A program made the position numbers and the translations under genes. 64,000 nucleotides of DNA from DATJLY01 sp035604615. Lineage in GTDB: Bacteria > Pseudomonadota > Alphaproteobacteria > ATCC43930 > CGMCC-115725. Below, one piece after another: positions 1 to 8,972 of this stretch (positions are counted from its first letter, which is position 1; the number at the start of each line of letters is the position of its first letter). The notes under the pieces are model-generated. The model was not told the DNA's origin. It searched no databases and saw only the letters and a list, made by a program, of their open reading frames with translations. Location: the NCBI GenBank assembly GCA_035604615.1, contig DATNID010000029.1, forward strand, positions 21,249 through 85,248, read 5' to 3'.

Positions 1-393
1 GCGGTCGCGGCAAGCATCGCCAACAATTGCACGATGCAGGCCGCCAATCTGAACTTCCCGAGCTACACCGGCGCCGTGAGCCCGGACACCGCGTCGACGC
101 AAGTGTCGTGGACTTGCTCGGCAGGAGCACCCTCGACTCTGACTTTCACCAGCGCCAATTTTGCCGCCGGCAACCGCCAACTGAAGAACGGCGCCAACGT
201 CCTGACCTACCAACTTTGCAACGATCTCGCCTGCCTGTCGCCGCTGCCGAACAATACCGCCCTCACCATTGGCGGCGCGGTGTTGACGTGCACCGCGAGT
301 CCCTGCACCATCAACGGCAGCATTGCCGGGTCCCAGTCCGTGGCCGTCAGTGGCAGCTACAGCGACACGGTCACCATGACGCTGACCTTCTAG
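1..393 (+). CDS. Spore coat U (SCPU) domain pilus subunit, 5' truncated
   Basis: This is the C-terminal 130 residues of a secreted SCPU-domain protein. The frame is open from the first base, so the start and signal peptide lie outside the window. The domain is rich in Ser, Thr, Gly and small hydrophobics and ends in the alternating beta-strand pattern VTMTLTF typical of the last strand of SCPU/Csu pilins. Several Cys residues (for example CTASPC) could form structural disulfides. It is followed 31 bp later by a pilus chaperone and then an usher, the gene order of archaic chaperone-usher pili. The role as a surface pilus subunit is inferred from domain type and context. Confidence 0.8.
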   Translation, partial: AVAASIANNCTMQAANLNFPSYTGAVSPDTASTQVSWTCSAGAPSTLTFTSANFAAGNRQLKNGANVLTYQLCNDLACLSPLPNNTALTIGGAVLTCTASPCTINGSIAGSQSVAVSGSYSDTVTMTLTF

Positions 394-424
394 GGCGCAG
401 TCCAGGCAGCGGGGGAGGCCTGGA

Positions 425-1264
425 GTGGCTCGAGGCCGGTGCCGTCTCGAGTCCCAAGATGACCGGTTTGCGTCACGGAAGCGGCGGGGGTTTGCGCCCA
501 CAGCTCTATTGCTGATCGCGTTCCTGGCCGCGCCGGCGGCGGCGGCGCCGCTCGGGGTGACGCCGACCCAGATCGACCTCAATCCGCACCAGCGCAGCGA
601 TCTCATCGCCGTCACCAACGAAGGCGACGACGAGGTCCGGCTCCAGGTCGAGGCGTTCGACTGGGACCAGCGCCCCAATGGCGAGACCGTGCTCGCTCCG
701 ACCCAGGACATCGTCGCCTTTCCGCCCCTCCTCGCGGTGGGCGCGCACGAGACCAAGCGCATCCGCGTCGGCGCGGAGGCGCCCCCCGCAGCCGCCGAGA
801 AAAGCTATCGCCTAATCATCCAGGAGTTGCCGCCGGCGCCCAAGGAGGGCGTGACCGGCGTCCAGATGCTGACCAATTTCAGCCTGCCCATCTTCCTTGG
901 TCCCGGCGTCGTCAGCCCCGAGGCCAAGATCGAGCCGGGGCCGATCAGCGGCGGCGCGATGACCTTCGCGGTGCATGACCAGGGCACGCAGCATTTCATG
1001 CTCCGGGGCGTGGTCGTGACGGGAACGGATCAGAGCGGCGCCAAGACCTTCGAGGCCAAGGCCAGCGGCTGGTACGTGCTTGCTGGCGGCACGCGCGAAT
1101 ACCGCCTCGCGCTGTCGCAAGCCGATTGCCGCGCGAGCAAGGAGCTGCGCCTGGAGGCGCAGCTCCAGGACGGAGCGGTCGAGGCGCGCGTGCCCCTCGC
1201 CGCCGACAGCTGCGGCAGCGGCGCCAAGACCCAATTCATCGTCTCCGGCGAAGCGGCGCGGTGA
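425..1264 (+). CDS. Periplasmic pilus assembly chaperone (PapD/Csu-type)
   Basis: The 279-residue protein has a basic N-terminus, a hydrophobic segment near residues 25-42 ending in an Ala-rich cleavage region, and then an immunoglobulin-like chaperone fold. The start of the mature protein (LGVTPTQIDLNP) and the later segment KSYRLIIQELPP match the first and G1-like strands of PapD-family chaperones, which donate a strand to pilus subunits in the periplasm. The only in-frame start after the upstream stop is GTG 425; the nearby ATG at 459 is out of frame. It lies between a subunit gene and the usher gene, so the three are probably co-transcribed. Confidence 0.85.
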   Translation: MARGRCRLESQDDRFASRKRRGFAPTALLLIAFLAAPAAAAPLGVTPTQIDLNPHQRSDLIAVTNEGDDEVRLQVEAFDWDQRPNGETVLAPTQDIVAFPPLLAVGAHETKRIRVGAEAPPAAAEKSYRLIIQELPPAPKEGVTGVQMLTNFSLPIFLGPGVVSPEAKIEPGPISGGAMTFAVHDQGTQHFMLRGVVVTGTDQSGAKTFEAKASGWYVLAGGTREYRLALSQADCRASKELRLEAQLQDGAVEARVPLAADSCGSGAKTQFIVSGEAAR

Positions 1265-1312
1265 CGCGATCGTCCATCGTGGCAGCCATGGACCAGCGAT
1301 GGATACCGCCCG

Positions 1313-3676
1313 GTGCGCGACCCTGATCCGGTTCCTTCCCGCAGGAGGCTGGCCCGCGCCAAGCTGGCCCGTGGACGACCGGCTGCGCTGGCGCTGGCGC
1401 TGCTGGCCGCGCTGGCAACGGCGGCGGCGGCGGCCGAGCCCGAGCCCGAGGCCCCGCCGGTCCGGGCCATCCTCGAGCTCTACATCAACACCGTCGACAA
1501 GGGCGTGGCCTCGGTCGCGTTCGCGGGCAAGGAAGTGCTGGTCGCGGCCGACGACCTCGCCAAGGCCGGGTTCGTCTCGTCCGGAGGCGTGCGGGTGACC
1601 AGCGGCGGCAAGGAGTATGTGAGGCTATCCTCGCTGGCACCCGCCGTCGGCTTCGCCTACGACGATCAGACCCTCGCCTTGCGGCTCACCGTCGATCCGC
1701 GCCTCCTCGCCGCCACCGAGGTCGAGCTGCAGGCGGCGCGCGCGCCCAGCGAGATCATCTACGGCCGGGCGCCCAGCGCCTTCCTCAACTATGCCGTCAA
1801 CGGCGTGACCTCGTCGTCGCCGAGCTTCTTTCTGGAACAGGGGGTGGCGCTCGGCGGCACGTTCTTCGACAATACGGTGACGGTGCCGACGACGGCGCGG
1901 CCGCTGCGCGGCTCGACCAGCCTGTCGATCGACGATCGCGACAACCTCACCCGCACCACCATCGGCGACATCACCGCGAGCGGCGGGACCTTGGGCGGCG
2001 CCATCACCTTGGGCGGGATCGGTTACAGCAAGAACTTCACCATCGATCCCTATTTCCTGCCGTTTCCGGTCCAGCGCTTCGCCGGCATCGTCGACACGCC
2101 GTCCACCGCCGACATCTACGTCAACGGCCAGCTCGTCCGCACCGTCAGCCTGCAGCCCGGCCCGTTCAACCTCAACGGCATCCCCGGCGTGAGCGGCGCC
2201 GGGGTGACGCGCGTCGTGATCCGCAACGCCTTCGGCCAGCAGCAAGAGCTGACCTCGTCCTTCTATCAGACTCAAAGCGTGCTGCGCCAAGGGCTGAACC
2301 AGTTCTCGTACAATCTCGGCTTCGTGCGCAACCAGGGGGCGGTCGCGCCGCTCGGCAGCTATCTCCTGCCGGCGCTGGCCGCCACGCACAATTACGGCCT
2401 GACCGACAATCTCACGCTCGGCGGGTTCCTCCAGGCCGGCCCGCGCCTCGCCGCCGCCGGCCCGCAGGCGACGATCGTGGTCCCGGCGGGACAGTTCTCG
2501 GCCGCCGTCGCGCCCAGCATCGCGGGGGGCCAAAGCGGCTGGTCGTCCTTCGTCGGCTACGATTACCAGACCGCGCTCATCAATCTCGGCGTCACCGGCA
2601 CCTACACGAGCGCGCGCTATGCCAATCTCAGCCTGACGCCCCAGGACGACCGGCCGCGCTGGCAGGGCAACGGCTTCTTCGCGATGACGCTGGGCGACTG
2701 GAACGGCCTCCTGCAAGTGTCGCCCAGCATCTACCGCGACGCCGGACGCAACGACCAGGGCAGCCTGACCGTGACGCGGCGCATCACCGATCAGCTCAGC
2801 GTCTCGGCCACCGCCGGGCAGTCGCGGATGGCGCGCAAGCCGGTCGATACCAGCGTCTTTATCGGCATCACCTGGTCGCTCGGCCCGTCCACGGTCGCTG
2901 CGGCCTCGGTCAGCCATTCGCGCGAGGGCTACGCGAGCTCGGCACAGGTGTCGAGATCGCTGCCGGTGGGACCGGGATACGGCTATCTCGCGCAGGTCCA
3001 GACCGGACCCAGCGCATCCGACGCCGCCAACCTGCAATACCAGACCACGTTCGGGACCTACGAGGCGGACGTAAACCGGTTCGCCAACCAGACCACGGTG
3101 CGCTACAGCGCCAGCGGCGCGCTGGCGGCGATCGGCGGCGACATCAAGCCGACCGTCGCCTTGCGCGACGCCTATGCCCTGATCCGCGTGCCCGGGGCCA
3201 AGGGCGTCACCGGCTATCTCTCGAACCAGGAGGAGGGCCGCACCGACGCCGACGGCGATCTCCTCGTCCCCAACCTGCTCAGCTATTACGGCAACCGGAT
3301 CGAGATCAACGAGCAGGACATCCCGATGGACTATCGCGTCGAGGGGACCGAGCTGGTCGTCGCGCCGCCCTATCGCAGCGGCGCGGTGGTCGAGTTCCCG
3401 GTGCATCGCTTCCAGGCCATCGTCGGCAAGCTCGTGGTGCAGACCGAGACCGCGCCCGAGATTCCGGCCTTTGGCGAGCTGACCGTCGAGATCGCCGGCA
3501 AGACCTACACTTCGCCGGTCGGCTCGCATGGCGAGTTCTATTTCGAGAGCCTGCCGCCCGGGACCTACCCGGCCAATGTGCGCTACGCGGCGAGCCAATG
3601 CCAATTCCAGCTGACCGTACCGCAATCGCAGGAGCGGACGGTCAAGCTGGGCGACCTCTCCTGCAACGCCCGATGA
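1313..3676 (+). CDS. Outer-membrane usher of archaic chaperone-usher pilus
   Basis: This 787-residue protein has an Ala-rich signal peptide (about residues 25-40) followed by an N-terminal domain beginning VRAILELYINT, a long beta-barrel region with many alternating aromatic and polar strands, and a C-terminal carboxypeptidase-like beta domain (TVEIAGKTYTSPVG). The length and order fit fimbrial ushers, which form the outer-membrane pore that assembles subunits delivered by the chaperone. Late Cys residues near the C-terminus (SQCQFQL, DLSCN) may pair. The start is GTG 1313, 48 bp after the chaperone stop. The operon order is subunit, chaperone, usher, subunit. Confidence 0.9.
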   Translation: MRDPDPVPSRRRLARAKLARGRPAALALALLAALATAAAAAEPEPEAPPVRAILELYINTVDKGVASVAFAGKEVLVAADDLAKAGFVSSGGVRVTSGGKEYVRLSSLAPAVGFAYDDQTLALRLTVDPRLLAATEVELQAARAPSEIIYGRAPSAFLNYAVNGVTSSSPSFFLEQGVALGGTFFDNTVTVPTTARPLRGSTSLSIDDRDNLTRTTIGDITASGGTLGGAITLGGIGYSKNFTIDPYFLPFPVQRFAGIVDTPSTADIYVNGQLVRTVSLQPGPFNLNGIPGVSGAGVTRVVIRNAFGQQQELTSSFYQTQSVLRQGLNQFSYNLGFVRNQGAVAPLGSYLLPALAATHNYGLTDNLTLGGFLQAGPRLAAAGPQATIVVPAGQFSAAVAPSIAGGQSGWSSFVGYDYQTALINLGVTGTYTSARYANLSLTPQDDRPRWQGNGFFAMTLGDWNGLLQVSPSIYRDAGRNDQGSLTVTRRITDQLSVSATAGQSRMARKPVDTSVFIGITWSLGPSTVAAASVSHSREGYASSAQVSRSLPVGPGYGYLAQVQTGPSASDAANLQYQTTFGTYEADVNRFANQTTVRYSASGALAAIGGDIKPTVALRDAYALIRVPGAKGVTGYLSNQEEGRTDADGDLLVPNLLSYYGNRIEINEQDIPMDYRVEGTELVVAPPYRSGAVVEFPVHRFQAIVGKLVVQTETAPEIPAFGELTVEIAGKTYTSPVGSHGEFYFESLPPGTYPANVRYAASQCQFQLTVPQSQERTVKLGDLSCNAR

Positions 3677-3734
3677 CGCGGCGACGGTGCGGTGCGCGAA
3701 GCGGCGTGATAAATCTCGGCCCGCGGAGCGAGCG

Positions 3735-4256
3735 ATGCCGGGGAGCGGTCCGAGCATGATGCGCGGCAAGCGGCGGGGAGCGGTGCGACGGCTCGGCGCC
3801 TGGGCGCCCGTGCTGGCGCTCGTCGCGGCGGCGCTGCTGGCGAACGACGGCGGCCAGGCGGCGCAGATGCAGACCTGCACCATCAGCACCACGCCCTTGA
3901 AATTCGGCCGCTACGATCCGCGCCAGCCGGTCGATCTCATCGTCAGCGGCAGCGTCGCGTTCAATTGTTCGCGAGGCCAGCCGATCACCATCATCATGGA
4001 CCAGGGTTCCGGGCGCAAAGCGGCGATGCGCGAGATGAGATACCGAAACCGCAGGCTCGAATACCAGATCTACTTCGATCCGACCGCGACCCGCATCTGG
4101 GGCGACGGCACCGGCGGCAGCCAGTTCTATTCCAACAACGCGCCGCCCGTTCGCACCACGGTGGTGATCCCGTTCTATGGCCGCATTCCGGCGGGCCAGA
4201 GCAACCTCGTGGCCGGAACCTACCGGGACAGCGTGGTGGTGAAGGTCATTTACTGA
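3735..4256 (+). CDS. SCPU-domain pilus subunit/adhesin
   Basis: About 173 residues. A basic N-terminus and a hydrophobic stretch (LALVAAALLAN) form a signal peptide, followed by a mature domain beginning QTCTISTTPLKFGRYDP, a clear SCPU-domain opening. The end (TYRDSVVVKVIY) is the usual final beta strand. ATG 3735 is preceded by GGAG at 6 nt; ATG 3756 and 3759 are in-frame alternatives, and the frame also extends up to GTG 3687. It closes the pilus operon and may be the tip subunit, as the last gene often is in Csu-like loci (inference). Its last 11 bp overlap the convergent binding-protein gene. Confidence 0.85.
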   Translation: MPGSGPSMMRGKRRGAVRRLGAWAPVLALVAAALLANDGGQAAQMQTCTISTTPLKFGRYDPRQPVDLIVSGSVAFNCSRGQPITIIMDQGSGRKAAMREMRYRNRRLEYQIYFDPTATRIWGDGTGGSQFYSNNAPPVRTTVVIPFYGRIPAGQSNLVAGTYRDSVVVKVIY

Positions 4257-5232
4257 GAAGCGCGAGCGCCTTCTGGCGCACGCTGGGATCGACCAGCTTG
4301 GCGACGTCGTAGGGCTGCGCCAGCACCTTGTCGCGCAGCGCTTGCTCCTCCATCCATTGCAGCTTGTCCATCGGGATGTGCATCTCGGGATCGATCGCGT
4401 TGGTGTTCACCGCGTCGTCGAAGATGAAGCCGGGACGGGGATCGTCCGGCTTGGCGCCGGTCGTCTCGCGCGTCAAGGCGAGCGTCTCCTCACGATGGGC
4501 GAGCGCATAGCTCAGCGCCGTCATCTCGGCGGCCATGAAGCGGGCCGCGTCGTCTCCCCTGGTCGCGATCAGCTTGCCGGTGGTGAAGATGCAGATGCGC
4601 ATGAAGTCCGGCACCACGTCGCTCGCGCGCAGCAGCATCTTCACGCCCTGCTTCTCGGCGATTGGCGTGTATTCGCTCGACACCACGGTGGCGTCGGCGA
4701 CGCCCGCCACCACCGCCTTGAAGCGGTCGAGATCGGAGCCAAGATTGGCGAAGCGCACATCCTCGACCTGCACGTTGAACTTCATCAGCACGGCGCGCGC
4801 GACCACGTCGGGATTGGCGCCCGGCGACGAGATGGCGAAAATCTTGCCCTTCAGGTCCTGCGGCGTGGCGATGGTCGGGCGCACGAACACGCCATAGGGC
4901 ACGCCCGGCCATTCGCAGCCGATGAGCTTCACGTCGGCGCCGTGCGCGGCCGCGACCATGCCGGCGGCGGGGCCGCCGTCGAAGCTGTCGATGTCGCCTG
5001 CGAGCAGCGCCTGCAGCTCGATGATGTCGGTCTTGAACTGGACGATCTCGAGCTTCAGCCCCTGCTTCTCGGCGAAGCCCTTGCCGATGGTCATGAAGAT
5101 GCCGGCATCGCTCTTCGCCTCGATGATGGAGTGGCGCCACGGCTTGGCGCCTTGAGCCGCGGCCGATCCTTGAACGGCGAGCAGCAGCGCCAGCGCCGCC
5201 GCGCCGCATCCCCATGTCCCAGTGTCATTCAT
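4246..5232 (-). CDS. ABC transporter substrate-binding protein, NMT1/SsuA-like
   Basis: The 328-residue protein has a signal peptide (hydrophobic GAAALALLLAVQGSAAA, then mature AQGAKPW) and the two-lobe fold of NMT1/TauA/SsuA periplasmic receptors. Supporting segments are a lobe-1 phrase of the type FAEKQGLKLEIV, the phrase LKGKIFAISSPGANPD and VVSSEYTPIAEKQG. ATG 5232 is chosen because the signal peptide begins there, although the frame extends 11 codons further. No permease or ATPase adjoins it, so it is an orphan receptor. It is divergent from the M24 gene across about 110 bp. Its 3' end overlaps the pilus subunit gene by 11 bp. The ligand is unknown; neighbours suggest an aromatic or heterocyclic acid. 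Confidence 0.82.
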   Translation of the reverse strand: MNDTGTWGCGAAALALLLAVQGSAAAQGAKPWRHSIIEAKSDAGIFMTIGKGFAEKQGLKLEIVQFKTDIIELQALLAGDIDSFDGGPAAGMVAAAHGADVKLIGCEWPGVPYGVFVRPTIATPQDLKGKIFAISSPGANPDVVARAVLMKFNVQVEDVRFANLGSDLDRFKAVVAGVADATVVSSEYTPIAEKQGVKMLLRASDVVPDFMRICIFTTGKLIATRGDDAARFMAAEMTALSYALAHREETLALTRETTGAKPDDPRPGFIFDDAVNTNAIDPEMHIPMDKLQWMEEQALRDKVLAQPYDVAKLVDPSVRQKALALLSK

Positions 5233-5343
5233 GCACAGTCTCCAGCGCCGGGCTTCTCGCGTCACTGTGGCTCATCGCGGCGCGGCCTTCAACCGAGGGA
5301 GCGCGCGTGGTAAAGCGTGGCACCGGAAAAGCGGGAGACCGAA

Positions 5344-6543
5344 ATGCCCTATCCCGACGAGCGCATTTGCAACCCGGTCTCGATGACCGAGCTCGAGCGG
5401 CGCTGGGCTGCTGCACGTGCGGCGATGCGCGAGGCGAAGCTCGACGCGCTCGTGATCCAGGGCGCCTGCAACGCGGTCGGGACCGGCGGCTATTTCCGCT
5501 GGTTCACCGGCGTGTCGCCGATCGGGTCGTATCCGCAGACCGTGATCTTCCCGGCCGAGGGGCTGATGAGCCTCGTCATGCATGGTCCGCTCAACGGCGA
5601 CCATGATCTGAGGGGCGAGGACGCGACCCTCCCCGGCATCGGCCGGCGCCTGACCACGCCGCATTTCCCGGCGATCGGCTATGCCAAGTCCTACGATGCC
5701 GAGTTGGTCGCGCGCGAGATCATGCAGCGCGGCTTCCGCGCCATCGGGCTCGTGGCGCTGAACCAGATGGTGCACGGCTCGGGCGCCGCGCTCGAGCGCC
5801 GCCTCGTCGGGCTCGAGGTGCGCGACGCGACCGACCTGATCGATCCGTTGAAGGCGGTGAAGAGCGCGGAGGAGGTCGCGCTCATCCGCCGCACCGCCGC
5901 GATGCAGGACGAGGTGCTGAAGCGCGCCATGGCCCATCTCCGCCCGGGCATGAAGGATTTCGAGATCATGGCCTATTCGCACTACCAGGGGCAGCTCCTG
6001 GGCAGCGAAACGGGCTACATGCTGGGCTCGTCGTCGCCCGTCGGACAGCCCGCCTTCATCCGGCCGCGGCCGCAGCAGGGGCGCGAGCTGCGCGCCGGCG
6101 ACACGCTGTTCTTGCAGGCCGAGACCACCGGCCCCGGCGGCATGTTCGTCCATATCGGCCGCCTCGTCGTCCTGGGCAAGGCGCCGCAGGAGCTGGTCGA
6201 TGCCTGGGGCATGGCGGTCGAGGCGCAGGACTTCACGGTCGGGCTCCTGAAGCCCGGCGCTCTATGCCGCGACATCTTCGCCGCGTATCAGTCCTATTTG
6301 CGCGCGCGCAAGCTGCCCGAGGAGACGCGGCTCCATTGCCACGGCCAGGGCTACGACGTGGTCGAGCGGCCGCTTATCCGCCACGACGAGAGCATGATGC
6401 TCGCCGCCGGCATGAATATCGGCATCCATCCGAGCTGGACCACGCCGCGCTATTTCATCACCGTGTGCGACAATTTCCTGATCGGTGCGGACGGCACGGT
6501 CGAGCGCCTGCACAAGACGCCGCGCGCGATCGTCGAGCTCTAA
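5344..6543 (+). CDS. M24-family (creatinase/aminopeptidase P-like) protein lacking metal ligands
   Basis: A 399-residue pita-bread-fold protein with a creatinase-type N-terminal domain (residues 1-165) and an M24 catalytic domain (170-399). ATG 5344 is chosen because GGGAG lies 6 nt upstream. The conserved M24 His is present in HCHGQG (His333). The usual metal ligands are not: the two-Asp segment reads LFLQAETTG...FVHIGR, the first Glu position reads NIGIHP, and the final Glu region reads VCDNFL. This is the pattern of metal-independent members such as creatinase rather than metallo-aminopeptidases. I infer a C-N hydrolase or related activity on a small molecule, not peptide trimming. It lies between an orphan receptor and a ring hydroxylase. 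Confidence 0.8.
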   Translation: MPYPDERICNPVSMTELERRWAAARAAMREAKLDALVIQGACNAVGTGGYFRWFTGVSPIGSYPQTVIFPAEGLMSLVMHGPLNGDHDLRGEDATLPGIGRRLTTPHFPAIGYAKSYDAELVAREIMQRGFRAIGLVALNQMVHGSGAALERRLVGLEVRDATDLIDPLKAVKSAEEVALIRRTAAMQDEVLKRAMAHLRPGMKDFEIMAYSHYQGQLLGSETGYMLGSSSPVGQPAFIRPRPQQGRELRAGDTLFLQAETTGPGGMFVHIGRLVVLGKAPQELVDAWGMAVEAQDFTVGLLKPGALCRDIFAAYQSYLRARKLPEETRLHCHGQGYDVVERPLIRHDESMMLAAGMNIGIHPSWTTPRYFITVCDNFLIGADGTVERLHKTPRAIVEL

Positions 6544-6550
6544 GCCCGCG

Positions 6551-7729
6551 TCACGCGAAGTCGGGGCCGCCATAGAGCCACTGCATGCCCTCGAGCGAGT
6601 CCGCCTGCGTCCTGGCGCCGAGCCACAGGTTGCGCAGCTCGCGGATGACGCCCGAGGCGTGATAGACCTCGCCATAGACCCGCGCCATCATCTGCACCCG
6701 GCCGGTGCGCAAGTAGCGCGCGGCCTGGTAGTCGCGGAAGGCGGCGGCGAAATCGCCCTGCCGCTCGACCGCCTTGTCGGCGAGGCAAACCGCGTCCTCG
6801 ATCGCCATGCAGGCGCCCTGCGCCAGGTATTGCAGCATCGGATGCGCCGCGTCGCCCAAGAGCGTCACGCGCCCGCGGCTCCAGTCCTTGATCGGCTCGC
6901 GGTCGCACAACACCCACATGCGCCATTCCTCGATCTTGCCGAGCATGGCGCGGACCTCTTCGCAGGTGCCGGCGAAGCGCTCGTGCAGCTCGCCGGGATC
7001 GCCGTAGCTGTCCCAGCCCTCCTCGTAGCGGTTGCTGTGGAACACCGCGACCAGGTTGGTGATCTCGCCGCTGCGCAGCGGATAGTGGACGAGATGCGTC
7101 TTCTCGCCCGCCCAGATCACCATCGAGCCGAGCCGCAGCCGCTCCGGCACCTCCTCGGTCGCGAGCACGGCACGATAGGCGATGTGGCCGGAGATGCGCG
7201 GATTGCCGTCATTGACGAGGGCGCCGCGCACCGTCGACCACAGCCCATCGGCGCCGATGAGCGCCGCTCCTTCGATCATGGCGCCATCGGCCAGCGTCAC
7301 CGCGACGCCGTCGCCGGTCTCGGCGATCGCCACCGCCTTCTTCGACGGCTCGAGCGAAACGAGGCCGCTCGCCCGGCACGCTTCCAGGATCGCCTGGTGC
7401 AGATCGGCGCGATGGATCAGCGCGTAAGGGTAGGTGAACTTGGCGCGGAAATCGGCGCCCAGCGAGATGCGCGTCACCTCTTGGCCCGTAATGCAGTCCA
7501 TCAGCACGAGCCGGTCGGGGAACCAGGCGATGCGGCTCACCGCCTCGGTCAGGCCGAGCCGCGCGAACATCTTGAACACGTTGGGGCCGAGCTGAATGCC
7601 GGCGCCGATCTCCTTGAACTCGGGCGCCTGCTCGAGGACGCGGCTGGCGATGCCCTTGCGCGCCAGCGCCAGCGCGGCGGCAAGGCCGCCGATGCCGCCG
7701 CCGACCACGATCACCTGCTCCCGCGCCAT
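6551..7729 (-). CDS. FAD-dependent aromatic hydroxylase (3-hydroxybenzoate 6-hydroxylase/salicylate hydroxylase-like)
   Basis: This 392-residue class A flavoprotein monooxygenase has the N-terminal Rossmann motif VVGGGIGGLAAALA, a central ALIGADGLWSTVR region and the FAD ribityl-binding motif GDAAHPMLQYLAQG with downstream AIEDA. The C-terminal phrase YGEVYHASGV...LRN resembles 3-hydroxybenzoate 6-hydroxylases that make gentisate. ATG 7729 is preceded by GGGAGG at 6 nt; the frame runs further upstream without a comparable signal. It is convergent with the M24 gene (7 bp gap) and divergent from the binding protein at 7874, leaving about 144 bp for promoters. A gentisate-dioxygenase-like gene at 15023 supports a gentisate route, but the exact substrate is not provable from sequence. 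Confidence 0.85.
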   Translation of the reverse strand: MAREQVIVVGGGIGGLAAALALARKGIASRVLEQAPEFKEIGAGIQLGPNVFKMFARLGLTEAVSRIAWFPDRLVLMDCITGQEVTRISLGADFRAKFTYPYALIHRADLHQAILEACRASGLVSLEPSKKAVAIAETGDGVAVTLADGAMIEGAALIGADGLWSTVRGALVNDGNPRISGHIAYRAVLATEEVPERLRLGSMVIWAGEKTHLVHYPLRSGEITNLVAVFHSNRYEEGWDSYGDPGELHERFAGTCEEVRAMLGKIEEWRMWVLCDREPIKDWSRGRVTLLGDAAHPMLQYLAQGACMAIEDAVCLADKAVERQGDFAAAFRDYQAARYLRTGRVQMMARVYGEVYHASGVIRELRNLWLGARTQADSLEGMQWLYGGPDFA

Positions 7730-7873
7730 CGCCTGCCTCCCGATGCCCGACATGGCGATGATCGAGAGAATGCGCGCGGAGTTCAAGGGCGCGCGCCGGC
7801 GCTCCGCATTGACCCTCCCATCCGCCGCTCATAAATTGGCGGCGCGTCCAAGTTTCCGGATCGGAGCCAGCCC

Positions 7874-8941
7874 ATGGCGCGATGCGTCGTCGCTTTCTGC
7901 CTCGCTTGCGCCGCTCTCGTCCCGGCGGCGGGCGCGATGGAGATCAACCCGGCGCTTGCCGCGCTGGCCCAGGGCGCGACCGCGGAAGGCGCGCTGACCT
8001 TGAGCTGGAGCACCACGACCTTCGGCGGTCCGCAGGGCGCGGCCCGCTTCGAGAGCGAGATGAACGCGCTGTTCGGCACCAAGGTCAGCATCGCCTTCGT
8101 GCCCGGCGCCGACATGGCGCGGGTCGGCAACCAGCTCGCGACCGAGTTCCAGGCCGGGCAGAAGGCGCACACCGACATCTTCCTGGGCGCAGCGCCCCAG
8201 GTTTCGCCGCTCATCAAGCTCGATATGTTCGAGCACGTGAAGTGGACCGAATATCTCCCCGGCCGCATCGCGCCCGAATTCGTCGAGGCGGACGGGCAGG
8301 CGATCCGCGTCGTCACCGGCCTCTCGGGCGTCACCTACAACAGCCAGCTCGCGCCGATGAAGCCGACGACCTTGGCCGACTTCCTCAAGCCGGAATGGAA
8401 GGGCCGCATCGCCTCGACGCCCTATGCCGCGAGCCTCGACGTGCTGCTGGCGGACGACATGTGGGGCGGCGAGAAGACCATCGCCTACGTGCGCGCGCTG
8501 TCCAAGCAGATCGCCGGCCTCATCCGCTGCGGCGAGACCGAGCGGCTCGCCACCGGCGAGTTCCTGGCGCTGGTGATGGACTGCACCGGCCAGGACGCGG
8601 TGCTGTGGCAAGCCAAGGGCGCGCCCATCGCGCAATTGCTGCCGCTCGATGCCGGCGAGGAGCGCTACTACTACTTCACCGTGCCCAAGAACGCGCAGCA
8701 TCCCGATGCGGCCAAGCTCTTCACCGTGTTCCTGATGACGCCGGAGGGCCAGAAGCTCGCCTGGGAGACCTGGGCCATCGACCTGCACTCGCTCCCCGGC
8801 TCCCACACCGGGCCGCAAATCGAGGCGTTCGCCAAAGCCGGCGGCAAGGCCAAGGAAGTCACCGCCGAATGGTGGATGAAGCACCCCGAGGTCGAGCGAG
8901 ACCGCCAGCAGATCATCAAGATCCTGAGCACGAAGGATTAG
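7874..8941 (+). CDS. ABC transporter substrate-binding protein, Fe3+/family 1 type
   Basis: 355 residues with a cleavable signal peptide (CLACAALVPAAGA) and the fold of extracellular solute-binding protein families 1/6. Supporting phrases are DIFLGAAPQVSPLI, the central SGVTYNSQL, LADFLKPEWKGRIAS, and the late HPDAAKLFTVFLMTPEGQ, all typical of ferric-iron, polyamine or organophosphonate-type receptors. It is followed by a fused double permease 31 bp later, with which it should form an importer. No ATPase is encoded in this run; hyuA follows the permease directly. The ligand could be a small organic acid or amide rather than iron, judging by the hydantoinase neighbours (inference). Confidence 0.85.
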   Translation: MARCVVAFCLACAALVPAAGAMEINPALAALAQGATAEGALTLSWSTTTFGGPQGAARFESEMNALFGTKVSIAFVPGADMARVGNQLATEFQAGQKAHTDIFLGAAPQVSPLIKLDMFEHVKWTEYLPGRIAPEFVEADGQAIRVVTGLSGVTYNSQLAPMKPTTLADFLKPEWKGRIASTPYAASLDVLLADDMWGGEKTIAYVRALSKQIAGLIRCGETERLATGEFLALVMDCTGQDAVLWQAKGAPIAQLLPLDAGEERYYYFTVPKNAQHPDAAKLFTVFLMTPEGQKLAWETWAIDLHSLPGSHTGPQIEAFAKAGGKAKEVTAEWWMKHPEVERDRQQIIKILSTKD

Positions 8942-8972
8942 GCCGCTGTTCGGGGGACGGGCGTGGCGGTCC

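Noticed and set aside
1625..3892. 755-codon minus-strand open frame opposite the usher
   Set aside because: Arg/Gly/Ala-rich shadow frame created by high GC; the plus-strand usher has a clear fold and signal peptide.
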